The notes under the pieces: generated by a model
Databases searched by the model: none
What the model was told of the DNA's origin: nothing
What the model saw: only the letters and a program-made list of their open reading frames with translations
NCBI GenBank assembly: GCA_048268005.1
Contig: JBLWWJ010000001.1
Coordinates: forward strand, 1-64,000
Reading direction: 5' to 3'
From: Ancylomarina sp048268005
GTDB taxonomy: Bacteria > Bacteroidota > Bacteroidia > Bacteroidales > Marinifilaceae
Length of the DNA: 64,000 bases
Shown here: one piece after another, positions 52,698 to 62,127 of the stretch
How the letters are laid out: every line of letters begins with the position of its first letter
Position numbering within the stretch: the first letter of the stretch is position 1
Program-made: the position numbers and the translations under genes

Positions 52698-52718
52698 TTT
52701 AGTATGTTTTATACTAAA
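52698..52718. repeat. Inverted repeat directly before the giant-protein start codon
   Basis: TTTAGTAT (52698-52705) and ATACTAAA (52711-52718) are perfect eight-base arms around GTTTT, one base from the ATG on the minus strand. It could be an operator or a hairpin controlling translation. Confidence 0.55.
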
Positions 52719-52791
52719 ATACGTTTTTTTTATGATGAGTGAGAAATTATTTATGTTAGAACTTGATTCTTTGTATATGGATTGGGGGAAA

Positions 52792-52827
52792 TAAAAAAAA
52801 CTTGGAGACATTCTCCAAGTTCTTTTT
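52792..52827 (-). terminator. Terminator between the small membrane protein and the giant-protein gene
   Basis: AACTTGGAGA and its complement around CAT (52799-52821), followed on the minus strand by eight T. Confidence 0.85.
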
Positions 52828-52879
52828 ATGTTGATTGTTATGTGAATTTATCCGTTCAATAGTTGATTAAATAAATAAC

Positions 52880-53353
52880 TTAATCAACGGCATTGGCTTT
52901 ATTTTTCAAAACCATCTGTAAAGAATCAATTGTTGATTGCTGACTTTCAATTTGAGTTTTTTGATTTTCGATAATCTTACCATCATTGTTCTTAGTCACT
53001 AAAAGCATAGCAATAAACAGAGCCAAAAGTAGATTTAAAACCAAGCTTATTGTTTTCATGCTAACAGCAGGTTTGAATTTTGGAGCTGGTTGCATGTAGG
53101 TTGCCATGAAAGCTGTATAAGACCCAAAAACATTGATGATATCTCGTCCCTCAGGAGTAAGTTGTAAGAAACCAAGCCCTTCATCTGTTGCCCATTCGTT
53201 TTGTAGAAACTCTTCGATAATGGTTTCGTAAATTGGATCTTCGTCGTTAATCTTGAGATGTTCCATTCCCCAACAAGCGATGTCCAATGACTCATTTTCA
53301 GGCTGTGCATAAAGGGCATCAAATATGTAATTGATGATTTCAGTTCTTTCCAT
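52880..53353 (-). CDS. Membrane protein with winged-helix-like N-terminal region, unknown function
   Basis: A 157-residue protein I cannot assign. Residues 1-90 are soluble and helical with a sequence that resembles a winged-helix domain (EFLQNEWATDEGLGFLQLTPEGRDII is wing-like). A single membrane helix at about 102-121 (LVLNLLLALFIAMLLVT) is followed by about 30 residues of periplasmic coiled coil (ENQKTQIESQQSTIDSLQMV). Effector-domain-like proteins of this plan occur in Bacteroidota near defence or stress genes; no such gene is evident here. Its upstream region carries three copies of an 11-base motif. Confidence 0.68.
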   Translation of the reverse strand: MERTEIINYIFDALYAQPENESLDIACWGMEHLKINDEDPIYETIIEEFLQNEWATDEGLGFLQLTPEGRDIINVFGSYTAFMATYMQPAPKFKPAVSMKTISLVLNLLLALFIAMLLVTKNNDGKIIENQKTQIESQQSTIDSLQMVLKNKANAVD

Positions 53354-53378
53354 AGGCTTATTTTATCTAAATAGAGCT

Positions 53379-53386
53379 CAAATATA
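53379..53386 (-). promoter_or_regulatory. -7 box of the 157-residue membrane protein gene
   Basis: On the minus strand TATATTTG (53386-53379) matches TAnnTTTG, 25 bases before the ATG. Confidence 0.5.
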
Positions 53387-53420
53387 AAAGCTTTGTTTTT
53401 GAATTTTCTATATAAAGTTA

Positions 53421-53482
53421 ATTATCTGATGATTATTTGTCTGTATGATAATTCATCAGATAATAGGATTTTCATCAGATAA
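53421..53482. repeat. Three copies of TCATCAGATAA
   Basis: TCATCAGATAA occurs at 53453-53463 and 53472-53482, and inverted (TTATCTGATGA) at 53422-53432. The first two form a 12-base perfect inverted repeat with one flanking base pair. They lie about 45-105 bases upstream of the predicted start of the 157-residue gene. Confidence 0.75.
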
Positions 53483-53484
53483 GT

Positions 53485-53530
53485 AAAAATAAGAAAGCCA
53501 CATTCCCATAGGTTGTGGCTTTCTATTTTG
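53485..53530 (-). terminator. Terminator of htpG
   Basis: AGAAAGCCACA (53492-53502) pairs perfectly with 53514-53524; on the minus strand a T-rich tract follows. Confidence 0.8.
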
Positions 53531-53559
53531 AACTAGATTCGAATTTCCATTCGAACAGA

Positions 53560-55611
53560 CTATTTGATTAATTTGATACTACGCTTCACGAAATTTGCCA
53601 ACTCTTCACCTTTAAGCATGTTATTAGCAAGTAGTGCAAGGTCGATCAATTGTTTTACAATTTGATTGTCCTTACCAAAGCCAGTTAATAGGGCTTCGCG
53701 TTCAGCATTGATTTCTGTAATTTGCTTCTGCACCTCAGTTATTTTATCTTTCTCTTCCTGAGGAACTTCGTCTTCTTTCTTGTCCTTTTTAAGCGCTTCA
53801 AGAGCTTCTCTTTCTGCAATAACCGGAGTCAATTTCGCAGCAACTTCAGCAATCTTATCACTTAGTTGAGCATCCTTACTTTCAAGAATTGTCTCGATAA
53901 GCGCGTGATCTGTATTAACAACCAGATTGTATGAATCTGGCATTTCACCATACATTGCCATGCCTGGATTCATAGCAGCCATATCTTTCATACGACGCAT
54001 AAATTCAGCTTGAGTAATCATTACTGGCTGAGCATCGGCTCCTAATGCTTCGAAAGCAACAATATAATTCACTTTTTCAGTAGGCAACTGTGAGTTGAAA
54101 ACAGGAATTAAATCGTTCTTCTGCTCTTCACTTAAATTCGAAGCTTTCACTTCATCCTTCTGAATCAATTTATCAACAACATCAGAGTCAACACGCACAT
54201 ATTTAGTCGTTGTTGTTTTCTGTTCAAGTGTGTTAATCAGGTGGTTATCTAATTGACTATCCATCAATAGAACATCGTAACCTTTTGCTTTTGCCAAGTC
54301 GATATAGGTGTATTGCTCTTCTGCATTAGTGGCATACAAGCAAATCATATTACCTTCCTTGTCAGTTTGGTTTTCCTTAACAATAGCTTCATATTCTTCC
54401 ATTGTGAAGTATTTGCCCTCTGTGTTTTTCAACAACATGAACTTTTTAGCACGATCGTAGAATTTCTCTTCAGTTAGCATACCATACTGAACAAAGATTC
54501 TTAAATCATCCCATTTGCTTTCAAAGTCTTCACGATCTTTCTTGAAGATATCGAATAAGCTATCAGCTACTTTCTTAGTAATGTGGTTTGAAATCTTCTT
54601 AACATTACCATCACTTTGTAAGTATGAACGAGAAACGTTCAAAGGAATATCTGGAGAGTCAATTACACCATGTAATAGTGTCAAGAATTCAGGTACGATT
54701 CCTTCTACTGAATCGGTAACGAATACCTGGTTGCAGTACAATTGAATTTTGTTCTTTTGAACTTCAACAGAGTTTTTAATTTTAGGGAAATAAAGAATAC
54801 CCGTCAGGTTGAATGGATAATCAACATTCAAATGAATGTGGAACAAAGGATCTTCGCCCATTGGGTATAATTGTCGGTAGAAGTTTTTATAATCTTCATC
54901 AGTCAAATCAGATGGTTTCTTTGTCCATGCTGGTTTTGTGTCGTTGATAAGATTTGCTTCTTCTGTTTCAACTTCTTTACCATCTTTCCACTCTTTTTTC
55001 TTTCCAAAAGTGATATCGATAGGTAAGAATTTACAGTACTTATTTAGAAGCTCTTGAATACGTCCTTCTTCTAAAAATTCCTTTTCATCTTCTGAAATAT
55101 GCATCACGATATCAGTACCTCGATCAGCTTTTTCAACTTCTTCAAGTGTGTATTCCGGATTACCTTCACAGCTCCATTTTACAGCTTGAGCACCTTCTTT
55201 GTGAGAAAGAGAGATGATATCAACCTTATCAGAAACCATGAATGAAGAATAAAAACCTAAACCAAAGTGACCAATAATGGCATTGGCTTGATCTTTATAC
55301 TTGTCCATGAACTCTTCAGCACCAGAGAAAGCAATTTGGTTGATATATTTCTCAACTTCTTCTTTCGTCAAACCGATACCACGGTCAGAGATTGTTAATG
55401 TCTTCGCTTCCTTATCAATCTTTACATCTACAGTTAACTCACCAAGTTCTCCTTTAAATTCGCCAGTAGAAGATAAAGTCTTAAGTTTTTGAGTTGCATC
55501 TACAGCATTCGAAACGATCTCACGTAAAAAGATATCGTGATCTGAGTATAAGAATTTTTTAATGATCGGGAACAGATCCTGACTGGTAACACCAATTTTT
55601 CCTGTTGACAT
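53560..55611 (-). CDS. htpG: Chaperone protein HtpG (Hsp90)
   Basis: HtpG is the bacterial Hsp90, an ATP-dependent chaperone dimer. The 683-residue protein has the GHKL ATP site (REIVSNAVDATQKL with Glu and Asn, DRGIGLT, GHFGLGFYSSFMV), the middle domain (VFVTDSVEGIVPEFLTLLHGVIDSPDIPLNVSRSY) and a C-terminal dimer domain. It carries a charged insertion near residues 615-640 (KKDKKEDEVPQEEKDK) as in other Bacteroidota. Upstream, TTTAAATTTTA occurs twice (55615-55625, 55633-55643), perhaps only AT-rich sequence. Confidence 0.96.
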   Translation of the reverse strand: MSTGKIGVTSQDLFPIIKKFLYSDHDIFLREIVSNAVDATQKLKTLSSTGEFKGELGELTVDVKIDKEAKTLTISDRGIGLTKEEVEKYINQIAFSGAEEFMDKYKDQANAIIGHFGLGFYSSFMVSDKVDIISLSHKEGAQAVKWSCEGNPEYTLEEVEKADRGTDIVMHISEDEKEFLEEGRIQELLNKYCKFLPIDITFGKKKEWKDGKEVETEEANLINDTKPAWTKKPSDLTDEDYKNFYRQLYPMGEDPLFHIHLNVDYPFNLTGILYFPKIKNSVEVQKNKIQLYCNQVFVTDSVEGIVPEFLTLLHGVIDSPDIPLNVSRSYLQSDGNVKKISNHITKKVADSLFDIFKKDREDFESKWDDLRIFVQYGMLTEEKFYDRAKKFMLLKNTEGKYFTMEEYEAIVKENQTDKEGNMICLYATNAEEQYTYIDLAKAKGYDVLLMDSQLDNHLINTLEQKTTTTKYVRVDSDVVDKLIQKDEVKASNLSEEQKNDLIPVFNSQLPTEKVNYIVAFEALGADAQPVMITQAEFMRRMKDMAAMNPGMAMYGEMPDSYNLVVNTDHALIETILESKDAQLSDKIAEVAAKLTPVIAEREALEALKKDKKEDEVPQEEKDKITEVQKQITEINAEREALLTGFGKDNQIVKQLIDLALLANNMLKGEELANFVKRSIKLIK

Positions 55612-55866
55612 ATTTTTAAATTTTAATTGTTATTTAAATTTTACGATTCAGTTTAATCAAAGCCTGTGCCATGACTTTTCATCTGACAAAACGACATAAA
55701 ATCAGAAAGAATTTCAGAATTTAATTTTTGAAAGCGTGACAAACATGGAAATTATTCATAAAAGATGAAGCTTGTTAAGATTGAGTTTGATATTCCTTCT
55801 TTTAAGATTGTTGCTGTTTAAGTTTTTATTAGTTTTAAATTAATTTATCAAAAAAAAATATATAGC

Positions 55867-56658
55867 ATGAATTCTAATACTGTCATATCAATAAAGAACC
55901 TGCATAAATCCTATAAAAATGGAGGGGCAGTCAAGCCTGTTTTAAAAGGCGTTGATTTGGAAATAAAATCAGGTCAAATTATTGGATATATTGGACCTAA
56001 TGGGGCTGGTAAATCGACTACAGTAAAAATTCTTTGTGGTATCCTGACCGATTTCGAAGGAGATATTGAAGTCCTGAATATGGACCTGAGAACAGATGAT
56101 ATTGCCATTAAAAAGAGGATCGGTTATATTCCAGAGAATGCGGCTTTATACGACACACTTACGCCAAGTGAATACTTGCAATTTGTTGGAGAGCTCCAGG
56201 GAATGGATGAGAGTGATATTCAAACGAAGATCGCAAAACTTCTTGATTTATTTGAGATGAAAGCACATGCCGATGAACGTATGAACAGCTTCTCAAAAGG
56301 AATGAAACAAAAGATACTGATCATATCAGGTTTAATTCATAATCCGGATATCATTTTTATGGATGAACCTTTATCGGGCTTGGATGCCAATGCTGTCATC
56401 ATTGTGAAACGCGTACTGCAGCAACTGGCTAAAGAAGGTAAAACCATCTTTTATAGTTCGCATATTATGGATGTGGTTGAGAAAATATCAGATCGTATTA
56501 TTTTAATTGATAATGGTGTTGTTTTAGCGGATGGTAGTTACGAGGAGTTGAATTCAGATTCGAATAATGAATCTTTAGAGAATCTATTTACAAAGCTGAC
56601 AGGAAACTCAGGACACAGCGAAACAGCCAACGAGATTATTAATGTATTTGAGAATTAA
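55867..56658 (+). CDS. ABC transporter ATP-binding protein
   Basis: A 263-residue ABC ATPase of the drug/export (CcmA-like) type. Walker A GPNGAGKST (43-51), a signature SFSKGMKQKILI, in which the usual SGG is replaced by SKG as in many ABC-2 exporters, Walker B IIFMDEPLSGLD, and the H-loop SSHIMD. It is followed after three bases by a multi-spanning membrane protein, together forming a two-gene exporter of unknown substrate. Confidence 0.9.
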   Translation: MNSNTVISIKNLHKSYKNGGAVKPVLKGVDLEIKSGQIIGYIGPNGAGKSTTVKILCGILTDFEGDIEVLNMDLRTDDIAIKKRIGYIPENAALYDTLTPSEYLQFVGELQGMDESDIQTKIAKLLDLFEMKAHADERMNSFSKGMKQKILIISGLIHNPDIIFMDEPLSGLDANAVIIVKRVLQQLAKEGKTIFYSSHIMDVVEKISDRIILIDNGVVLADGSYEELNSDSNNESLENLFTKLTGNSGHSETANEIINVFEN

Positions 56659-56661
56659 ACT

Positions 56662-58320
56662 ATGGTGAATTTTATTATTAGAATCATCCGACTTTTTAAG
56701 GGGCTGTTTACCATGATGGGAGTGGATTACCATCAATTAGAATGTATACTAAGGGTCAAACTAACGATGGATAATCGTCGAGGCTTTTCAACTTCAACCA
56801 AAAAGAAGGATTCAAGCAATCAGCTTTTAATTCAATCCTTTATATACGCTGTTGTCGGAATCTTTATAGTGGTTTTGATTGCTTATGTTGAACACACATT
56901 TACGGCTTATACCGTGGTTTTTTCAATGATCATGGTGATGATTGCCATGTTAATGATATCTGAATTTTCGGTGGTATTAATCGATACAAGAGATAATGCA
57001 ATTCTTCTACCTCGGCCCATAAACAGTAGAACAATGACCATGGCTAAGCTCTTGCATATTGCGATTTATCTTTTGCATTTGAGTTTGTCCTTGTCTATTG
57101 CTTCTGTAGTCTTTACTGTAATGATATACGGTTATATGGCAGCATTTTTCTTTTTGATAATGGTTTTTCTATCAACTTTATTCACTCTTTTTCTGACTAA
57201 TCTTTTTTATTTGGGATTGATGAGGTTCGTGAATGGTGAAAAGTTGAAGGATATCATGGTCTATTTTCAGATTGGGATGGCCATTATTTTTATGGGTGCT
57301 TATCAGCTTTTACCACGTTTGATTGAGATGAATGATTTGTATAATTCTCAGATGAATATAGAATGGTATACTTATCTGATTCCTCCCTCTTGGTTTGCTG
57401 GCTCTATCACAGCCTTAACGACATCTGTTTACAGTGTAGGGAATGTTTTATTTATACTACTGGCACTAGTTGTTCCATTACTAAGTCTCTGGATTATTGT
57501 TAAATATCTTTCACCGAAATTTAGTCAACGCCTAAGTCAGATGGATGCTGTAGCATCAAAACCAGCAAAAATTAAAAAATATGAAACTTCTCGCTTTAGA
57601 TATTCAGAGAAACTGGCTCAACTTTTAACTCAAAGTACAGTTGAAAGGACAAGTTTTAAAATGATTTGGAAAATGAGTGGGAGAGAGAGGAAGTTTAAGC
57701 AAACAGCTTTTCCTGCTTTTGGTTATGTGTTTGTATTTATTGCTATTACTGTTGTAAAAGGTTTTGGTGATGAAGATCAATTTGCGAATTTATTGGCTTC
57801 GAAACGCTATTTGCTATTTATCTATTTTATTCTGTTTGCCGCATTTGCTGTCTGTATGAATATTATTTATAGCGATGAGCCCAAGTCAAGTTGGTTCTTT
57901 AGTTCTATGCCTGTTTCAAAACCGGGACATATTTTATCAGGTACAATTAAAGCGGTACTCGCAAAATATGTTTGGCCTCTTTATGCTATAATTGGTGGGC
58001 TGATTCTCTATTTTTGGTCTTTACAAGCGCTTCCTGATCTTCTTTATGCTCTTGTTTCCATTACAGTTATAACTTCTTTTGTGACTGTGATGCAAAGCAA
58101 AGCCTTACCTTTTTCAAAGGAGAGATTGTCCCAGGATTCTGGAGATAACTTTGTTAAAGGTATCTTAATGATGCTATCAGCGGGTATACTTGGATTAACA
58201 CATTGGGGATTAACTTTTATTCCATATGGTGTTATTGTTGGTTTACCTATCATGCTAGGTTTTCAATACTTAAGTTTTAGATATATCAAAGGTATAGAAT
58301 GGAAGCAGATTACATCTTAA
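56662..58320 (+). CDS. ABC transporter permease-like membrane protein
   Basis: A 552-residue protein with about 11-12 predicted membrane helices (such as LIQSFIYAVVGIFIVVLIAY, MIMVMIAMLMISEFSVVLI, and VFVFIAITVVKGF), a short cytosolic N-terminus and a soluble stretch in the middle (about 293-345, rich in K and R). Its position next to the ATPase gene makes it the membrane partner of that ABC system. The number of helices resembles two fused six-helix halves. Substrate unknown. Confidence 0.82.
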   Translation: MVNFIIRIIRLFKGLFTMMGVDYHQLECILRVKLTMDNRRGFSTSTKKKDSSNQLLIQSFIYAVVGIFIVVLIAYVEHTFTAYTVVFSMIMVMIAMLMISEFSVVLIDTRDNAILLPRPINSRTMTMAKLLHIAIYLLHLSLSLSIASVVFTVMIYGYMAAFFFLIMVFLSTLFTLFLTNLFYLGLMRFVNGEKLKDIMVYFQIGMAIIFMGAYQLLPRLIEMNDLYNSQMNIEWYTYLIPPSWFAGSITALTTSVYSVGNVLFILLALVVPLLSLWIIVKYLSPKFSQRLSQMDAVASKPAKIKKYETSRFRYSEKLAQLLTQSTVERTSFKMIWKMSGRERKFKQTAFPAFGYVFVFIAITVVKGFGDEDQFANLLASKRYLLFIYFILFAAFAVCMNIIYSDEPKSSWFFSSMPVSKPGHILSGTIKAVLAKYVWPLYAIIGGLILYFWSLQALPDLLYALVSITVITSFVTVMQSKALPFSKERLSQDSGDNFVKGILMMLSAGILGLTHWGLTFIPYGVIVGLPIMLGFQYLSFRYIKGIEWKQITS

Positions 58321-58338
58321 TTTTATGCTAGCTTTTAT

Positions 58339-58346
58339 TACCTTTG
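58339..58346 (+). promoter_or_regulatory. -7 box of pepD
   Basis: TACCTTTG matches TAnnTTTG, about 79 bases before the pepD ATG. Confidence 0.45.
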
Positions 58347-58424
58347 GGTTTGTTAAAAAAGAATACTAACATCAATTGAGATTGATGAGTTAAACACGAG
58401 TCATCTCAAATAAAAAAATAAACA

Positions 58425-59885
58425 ATGAGCTTACTTAGCGGATTAGAGCCTAAAGTTATTTGGGATCATTTCGAGGATATTTGTCAGGTTCCTCGTCCAT
58501 CAAAAAGAGAAGATAAAATTATTGAATTCCTTATGGATTTTGGTAAGAAATTGAATCTTGAAACCAAACGCGATGAGATTGGTAATGTACTAATCAAGAA
58601 GCCTGCAACGCCGGGTAAGGAAAACCTTAAGACGGTTGTTTTGCAGTCGCATATGGATATGGTTTGTGAGAAGAATTCTTCTACTGAGCACAATTTCGAT
58701 ACTGATCCTATTATTCCCTGGATTGATGGTGAGTGGGTAAAAGCAAAAGGTACAACGCTTGGTGCTGATGATGGTATTGGTGTAGCTGCTGAAATGGCAT
58801 TGCTATCTTCGACTGATCTTGAGCATGGACCAATTGAGTGTTTGTTTACTGTTGATGAGGAGACAGGTTTGTCAGGTGCTTTTGCGCTTCAGCCTGGTTT
58901 TGTTAGCGGTGACATCCTATTGAATCTTGACTCAGAAGATGAGGGTGAGATTTTCTTAGGTTGCGCAGGTGGTATCGATACTTTAGCGACTCTTTCTTAT
59001 ACCAGAGAAGAGATTCCAACTGGCTATTTTGCTGTTCGTTTGGATGTGAGCGGTTTGCAAGGTGGTCACTCAGGTGATGAGATTAATAAGAACCGTGGAA
59101 ACTCAAATAAGATTTTGAACCGTTTCCTTTGGGAGATCAATAAGAAGTACGATGTACGTTTAGCTGATTTTGCAGGAGGTAACCTACGTAATGCAATTCC
59201 ACGTGAAGCGTCTGCACTTGTTGTTATTCCTTCTCAGTTTAAGGAGCAAATCCGAGTTGATTTGAACCTTTATGCAGCTGAAATGGAAAATGTTTGGTCT
59301 ATTGCTGAGCCAAAGCTTAAGATTGAGCTAGAGTCAGCTGATATGCCAGACTGCGTTTGTGATAAAGCAACATCAAATAACCTGTTCGATGCTCTTTATG
59401 CTTGTCCACATGGTGTATTTACTATGAGTACGCGTATGCCGGGTATGGTTGAGACTTCGAATAACTTAGCATCAGTTAAATTTATTGAAGGTGATAAGAT
59501 TTTCATCACAACTTCGCAGCGTAGTGATGTGGATAGTGAGAAATATAATATTGCACAGAATGTAGGGGTTGCCTTTACAATGGCAGGTGCTGAAATTGAG
59601 CATACCGATGGCTACCCTGGATGGGCTCCAAACCCAGATTCAGCAATCTTGAAGGTAGCGGTTGCATCATACGAGCGTTTATTCAATGTTGAGCCAATTG
59701 CACGTTCTATTCACGCTGGTTTAGAGTGTGGTTTATTCCTTGAGAAGTATCCAAATATGGATATGATTTCTTTCGGACCAACTTTACGTGATGTTCACTC
59801 ACCAGATGAGAGAATTAATATTGAAACAGTCGATAAGTTCTGGAAGCATTTACTGGATATTCTAGTGAATATTCCTTCTAATTAG
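58425..59885 (+). CDS. pepD: Cytosolic nonspecific dipeptidase (aminoacyl-histidine dipeptidase)
   Basis: PepD is an M20C metallopeptidase that splits Xaa-His and other dipeptides. The 486-residue length fits. Zinc ligands are His76 and Asp78 (QSHMDMV), the bridging Asp in GADDGIG, the Glu pair in VDEETGLSGA, and a late His in RDVHSPDERI. The GGHSGDEI motif belongs to the dimerisation domain. It is transcribed alone and ends in a strong terminator. Confidence 0.95.
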   Translation: MSLLSGLEPKVIWDHFEDICQVPRPSKREDKIIEFLMDFGKKLNLETKRDEIGNVLIKKPATPGKENLKTVVLQSHMDMVCEKNSSTEHNFDTDPIIPWIDGEWVKAKGTTLGADDGIGVAAEMALLSSTDLEHGPIECLFTVDEETGLSGAFALQPGFVSGDILLNLDSEDEGEIFLGCAGGIDTLATLSYTREEIPTGYFAVRLDVSGLQGGHSGDEINKNRGNSNKILNRFLWEINKKYDVRLADFAGGNLRNAIPREASALVVIPSQFKEQIRVDLNLYAAEMENVWSIAEPKLKIELESADMPDCVCDKATSNNLFDALYACPHGVFTMSTRMPGMVETSNNLASVKFIEGDKIFITTSQRSDVDSEKYNIAQNVGVAFTMAGAEIEHTDGYPGWAPNPDSAILKVAVASYERLFNVEPIARSIHAGLECGLFLEKYPNMDMISFGPTLRDVHSPDERINIETVDKFWKHLLDILVNIPSN

Positions 59886-59906
59886 TCTGATTAATAGATG
59901 TATTGT

Positions 59907-59940
59907 AAATAGCGATTCCTTTGGAGTCGCTATTTTTTTT
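59907..59940 (+). terminator. Terminator of pepD
   Basis: AAATAGCGATTCC pairs with GGAGTCGCTATTT (one T-G) around TTT, with eight T at the end. Confidence 0.88.
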
Positions 59941-60010
59941 GCTTGTATTTTATTAACTTGGTTAAGTTGTTGCTATTAAGTAAAATTTAGTATGCCAAAT
60001 TAACCACACT

Positions 60011-62029
60011 ATGATTCAGACCTTGAAACTTATAGATGCCGATCCATTTTTAGAGAATTACCAGTCAAAATTATACTCAAGAAAGTATGCTATGGAGCAA
60101 AAAGAAGAGGAACTCCTATATGGATTGGATTCCCTTTCATCTTTTGCAAATGGTTATTTGTTTTTTGGTTTGCAAAGAAATGAAAATGGGTGGGTTTTTC
60201 GAGAATGGGCACCTAATGCGACTCGGATCTTTTTGATTGGAGAATTTAATCACTGGCAGGAATCAAATGAGTTTGAATTCATTCGTAGAAAAAATGGTGT
60301 TTGGGAATTGGAACTGGTATCTTCTGTATTAAGGCATGGTGATTTATACCGCTTCTTGGTATATTGGGAATCTGGCAAGGGGCAGCGTCTTCCGGCTTAT
60401 GTTACAAGAGCCGTACAGGATTCTGAGTCCCTGTCTTTTAGTGCACAAGTCTGGGAGCCATCATCAAATTTTAATTGGCAAAACGATACGAAGATCTCTG
60501 TGGCCAACTCACTCCTGATATATGAAGCTCATGTTGGCATGGCCACTGAAGAGGAAAAAGTAGGCAGTTTCGATGAATTTAAAAAAAATATTCTACCAAG
60601 AATAAAGCAGGCTGGTTATAATACCATTCAGTTAATGGCTGTTCAGGAACATCCTTATTATGGTTCTTTTGGATATCATGTTTCCAATTATTTTGCTGTG
60701 TCTTCTCGCTTTGGTACCCCCGAAGAATTGAAATCTCTGATTGATGAGGCCCATGGTATGGGTATTCGTGTGATTATCGATTTGGTACATTCACATTCAG
60801 TGAAGAATGAAGATGAAGGTTTGGGTAATTTTGATGGAAGTGCTTATCAGTATTTTCATGAGGGAAATAGAAGAAATCATAAGGCATGGGACTCTCTTTG
60901 TTTTGATTATGGTAAAAATGAGGTTTTGCACTTTCTCTTGTCTAATATTAAATATTGGATGAGTGAATTTCATTGTGATGGATTTCGTTTCGATGGGGTG
61001 ACATCTATGCTTTATTTAAATCATGGTTTGGACTGTGATTTTAATTCCTACGATATGTATTTCGATGGTGGACAGGATGAAGATGCGATTACTTATTTGG
61101 CATTGGCGAATAAGCTGATGAAACAAATAAATGCTAATTCAATTTCAGTTGCCGAAGAAATGAGTGGCTATCCAGGACTTGCAGTGCCTATCGTTGATGG
61201 GGGATTGGGTTTTGATTACCGTTTGGCCATGGGGGTTCCCGATTATTGGATCAAATTGATCAAGGATGTGAAAGAAGAGGAGTGGAGTGTTGGGAATATT
61301 TATAGGGAGTTATCCAATAAGCGGGCAGACGAGAAAACGATAAGTTATCTTGAATCGCACGACCAGGCTTTGGTGGGCGACAAAACCATCATATTTCGAC
61401 TGATTGATAAAGAAATGTATTGGAATATGCATAAGGGCAGTCAGTGCCTGGCTGTTGATAGAGGAATTGCTCTTCATAAAATGATTCGTTTAATCACCCT
61501 TGCAAGTTCAGGTGGGGGGTATCTCAATTTTATGGGTAATGAATTTGGACATCCCGAATGGATAGACTTTCCTCGCCAGGGTAACGATTGGTCGTACAAA
61601 CATGCTAAAAGACAGTGGAGTTTGGCAGATAATAAGGAGTTACGTTTCGAGGGCTTAAAAAATTTCGACGAGGCTATGCTTCAGTTGACCAATAAAAAAA
61701 TGAAACTTAATGAGAACTACCCGGACTTGATTCAGCAGGACGAAATAAACAAAGTTTTGGCTTTTTATCGAGATAATCTGCTATTCGTATTTAATTTTCA
61801 TGGAGTTGCATCATATGCTGATTATGAAATTTTTGTTCGGCCTGGGAAATATCAGTTGGTTTTAAGTACTGATGACGAGGAGTTCGGAGGTTTTAATCGT
61901 GTTGATACATCACAAATATACTGTCCTCAAGTCTCTGAATCGCTGGTGAAAAATAATCAGATGAAATTGTATATTCCATCACGTTGTGCCTTGGTTTTTG
62001 AGCAGATTCATTCTAAGAGGATGATTTGA
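60011..62029 (+). CDS. glgB: 1,4-alpha-glucan branching enzyme, eukaryote-like GH13_8 type
   Basis: This 672-residue enzyme forms alpha-1,6 branches in glycogen. It has an N-terminal CBM48 domain (about 55-150; FREWAPNATRIFLIGEFNHWQ), the GH13 barrel, and a C-terminal beta domain. Catalytic residues are Asp328 (DGFRFDGVTSM), Glu382 (VAEEMSG) and Asp451 (SHDQAL). The order YYGSFGYHVSNYFAVSSRFG and NEFGHPEWIDFPR is that of eukaryotic branching enzymes, also found in Bacteroidota. It has no signal peptide. A GH13 gene follows after 98 bases. Confidence 0.94.
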   Translation: MIQTLKLIDADPFLENYQSKLYSRKYAMEQKEEELLYGLDSLSSFANGYLFFGLQRNENGWVFREWAPNATRIFLIGEFNHWQESNEFEFIRRKNGVWELELVSSVLRHGDLYRFLVYWESGKGQRLPAYVTRAVQDSESLSFSAQVWEPSSNFNWQNDTKISVANSLLIYEAHVGMATEEEKVGSFDEFKKNILPRIKQAGYNTIQLMAVQEHPYYGSFGYHVSNYFAVSSRFGTPEELKSLIDEAHGMGIRVIIDLVHSHSVKNEDEGLGNFDGSAYQYFHEGNRRNHKAWDSLCFDYGKNEVLHFLLSNIKYWMSEFHCDGFRFDGVTSMLYLNHGLDCDFNSYDMYFDGGQDEDAITYLALANKLMKQINANSISVAEEMSGYPGLAVPIVDGGLGFDYRLAMGVPDYWIKLIKDVKEEEWSVGNIYRELSNKRADEKTISYLESHDQALVGDKTIIFRLIDKEMYWNMHKGSQCLAVDRGIALHKMIRLITLASSGGGYLNFMGNEFGHPEWIDFPRQGNDWSYKHAKRQWSLADNKELRFEGLKNFDEAMLQLTNKKMKLNENYPDLIQQDEINKVLAFYRDNLLFVFNFHGVASYADYEIFVRPGKYQLVLSTDDEEFGGFNRVDTSQIYCPQVSESLVKNNQMKLYIPSRCALVFEQIHSKRMI

Positions 62030-62049
62030 GTGTGTTTTAATCTGTATAT

Positions 62050-62081
62050 GAGATGATTATCTCAATTTTAATTAATCATCT
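62050..62081 (+). promoter_or_regulatory. Two competing hairpins between glgB and the GH13 gene
   Basis: GAGAT (62050-62054) can pair with ATCTC (62059-62063), or AGATGATTA (62051-62059) can pair with TAATCATCT (62073-62081). The two are mutually exclusive. No strong T tract follows. Confidence 0.35.
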
Positions 62082-62127
62082 TTACATTAAATAGTATCAA
62101 TCTCTTTTAATCAGTGTCAAGAAAAAC

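Noticed and set aside
55615..55643. Direct repeat TTTAAATTTTA upstream of htpG as a heat-shock operator
   Set aside because: The repeat is pure A and T in an AT-rich gap and is not an inverted repeat like known CIRCE sites; chance is likely.
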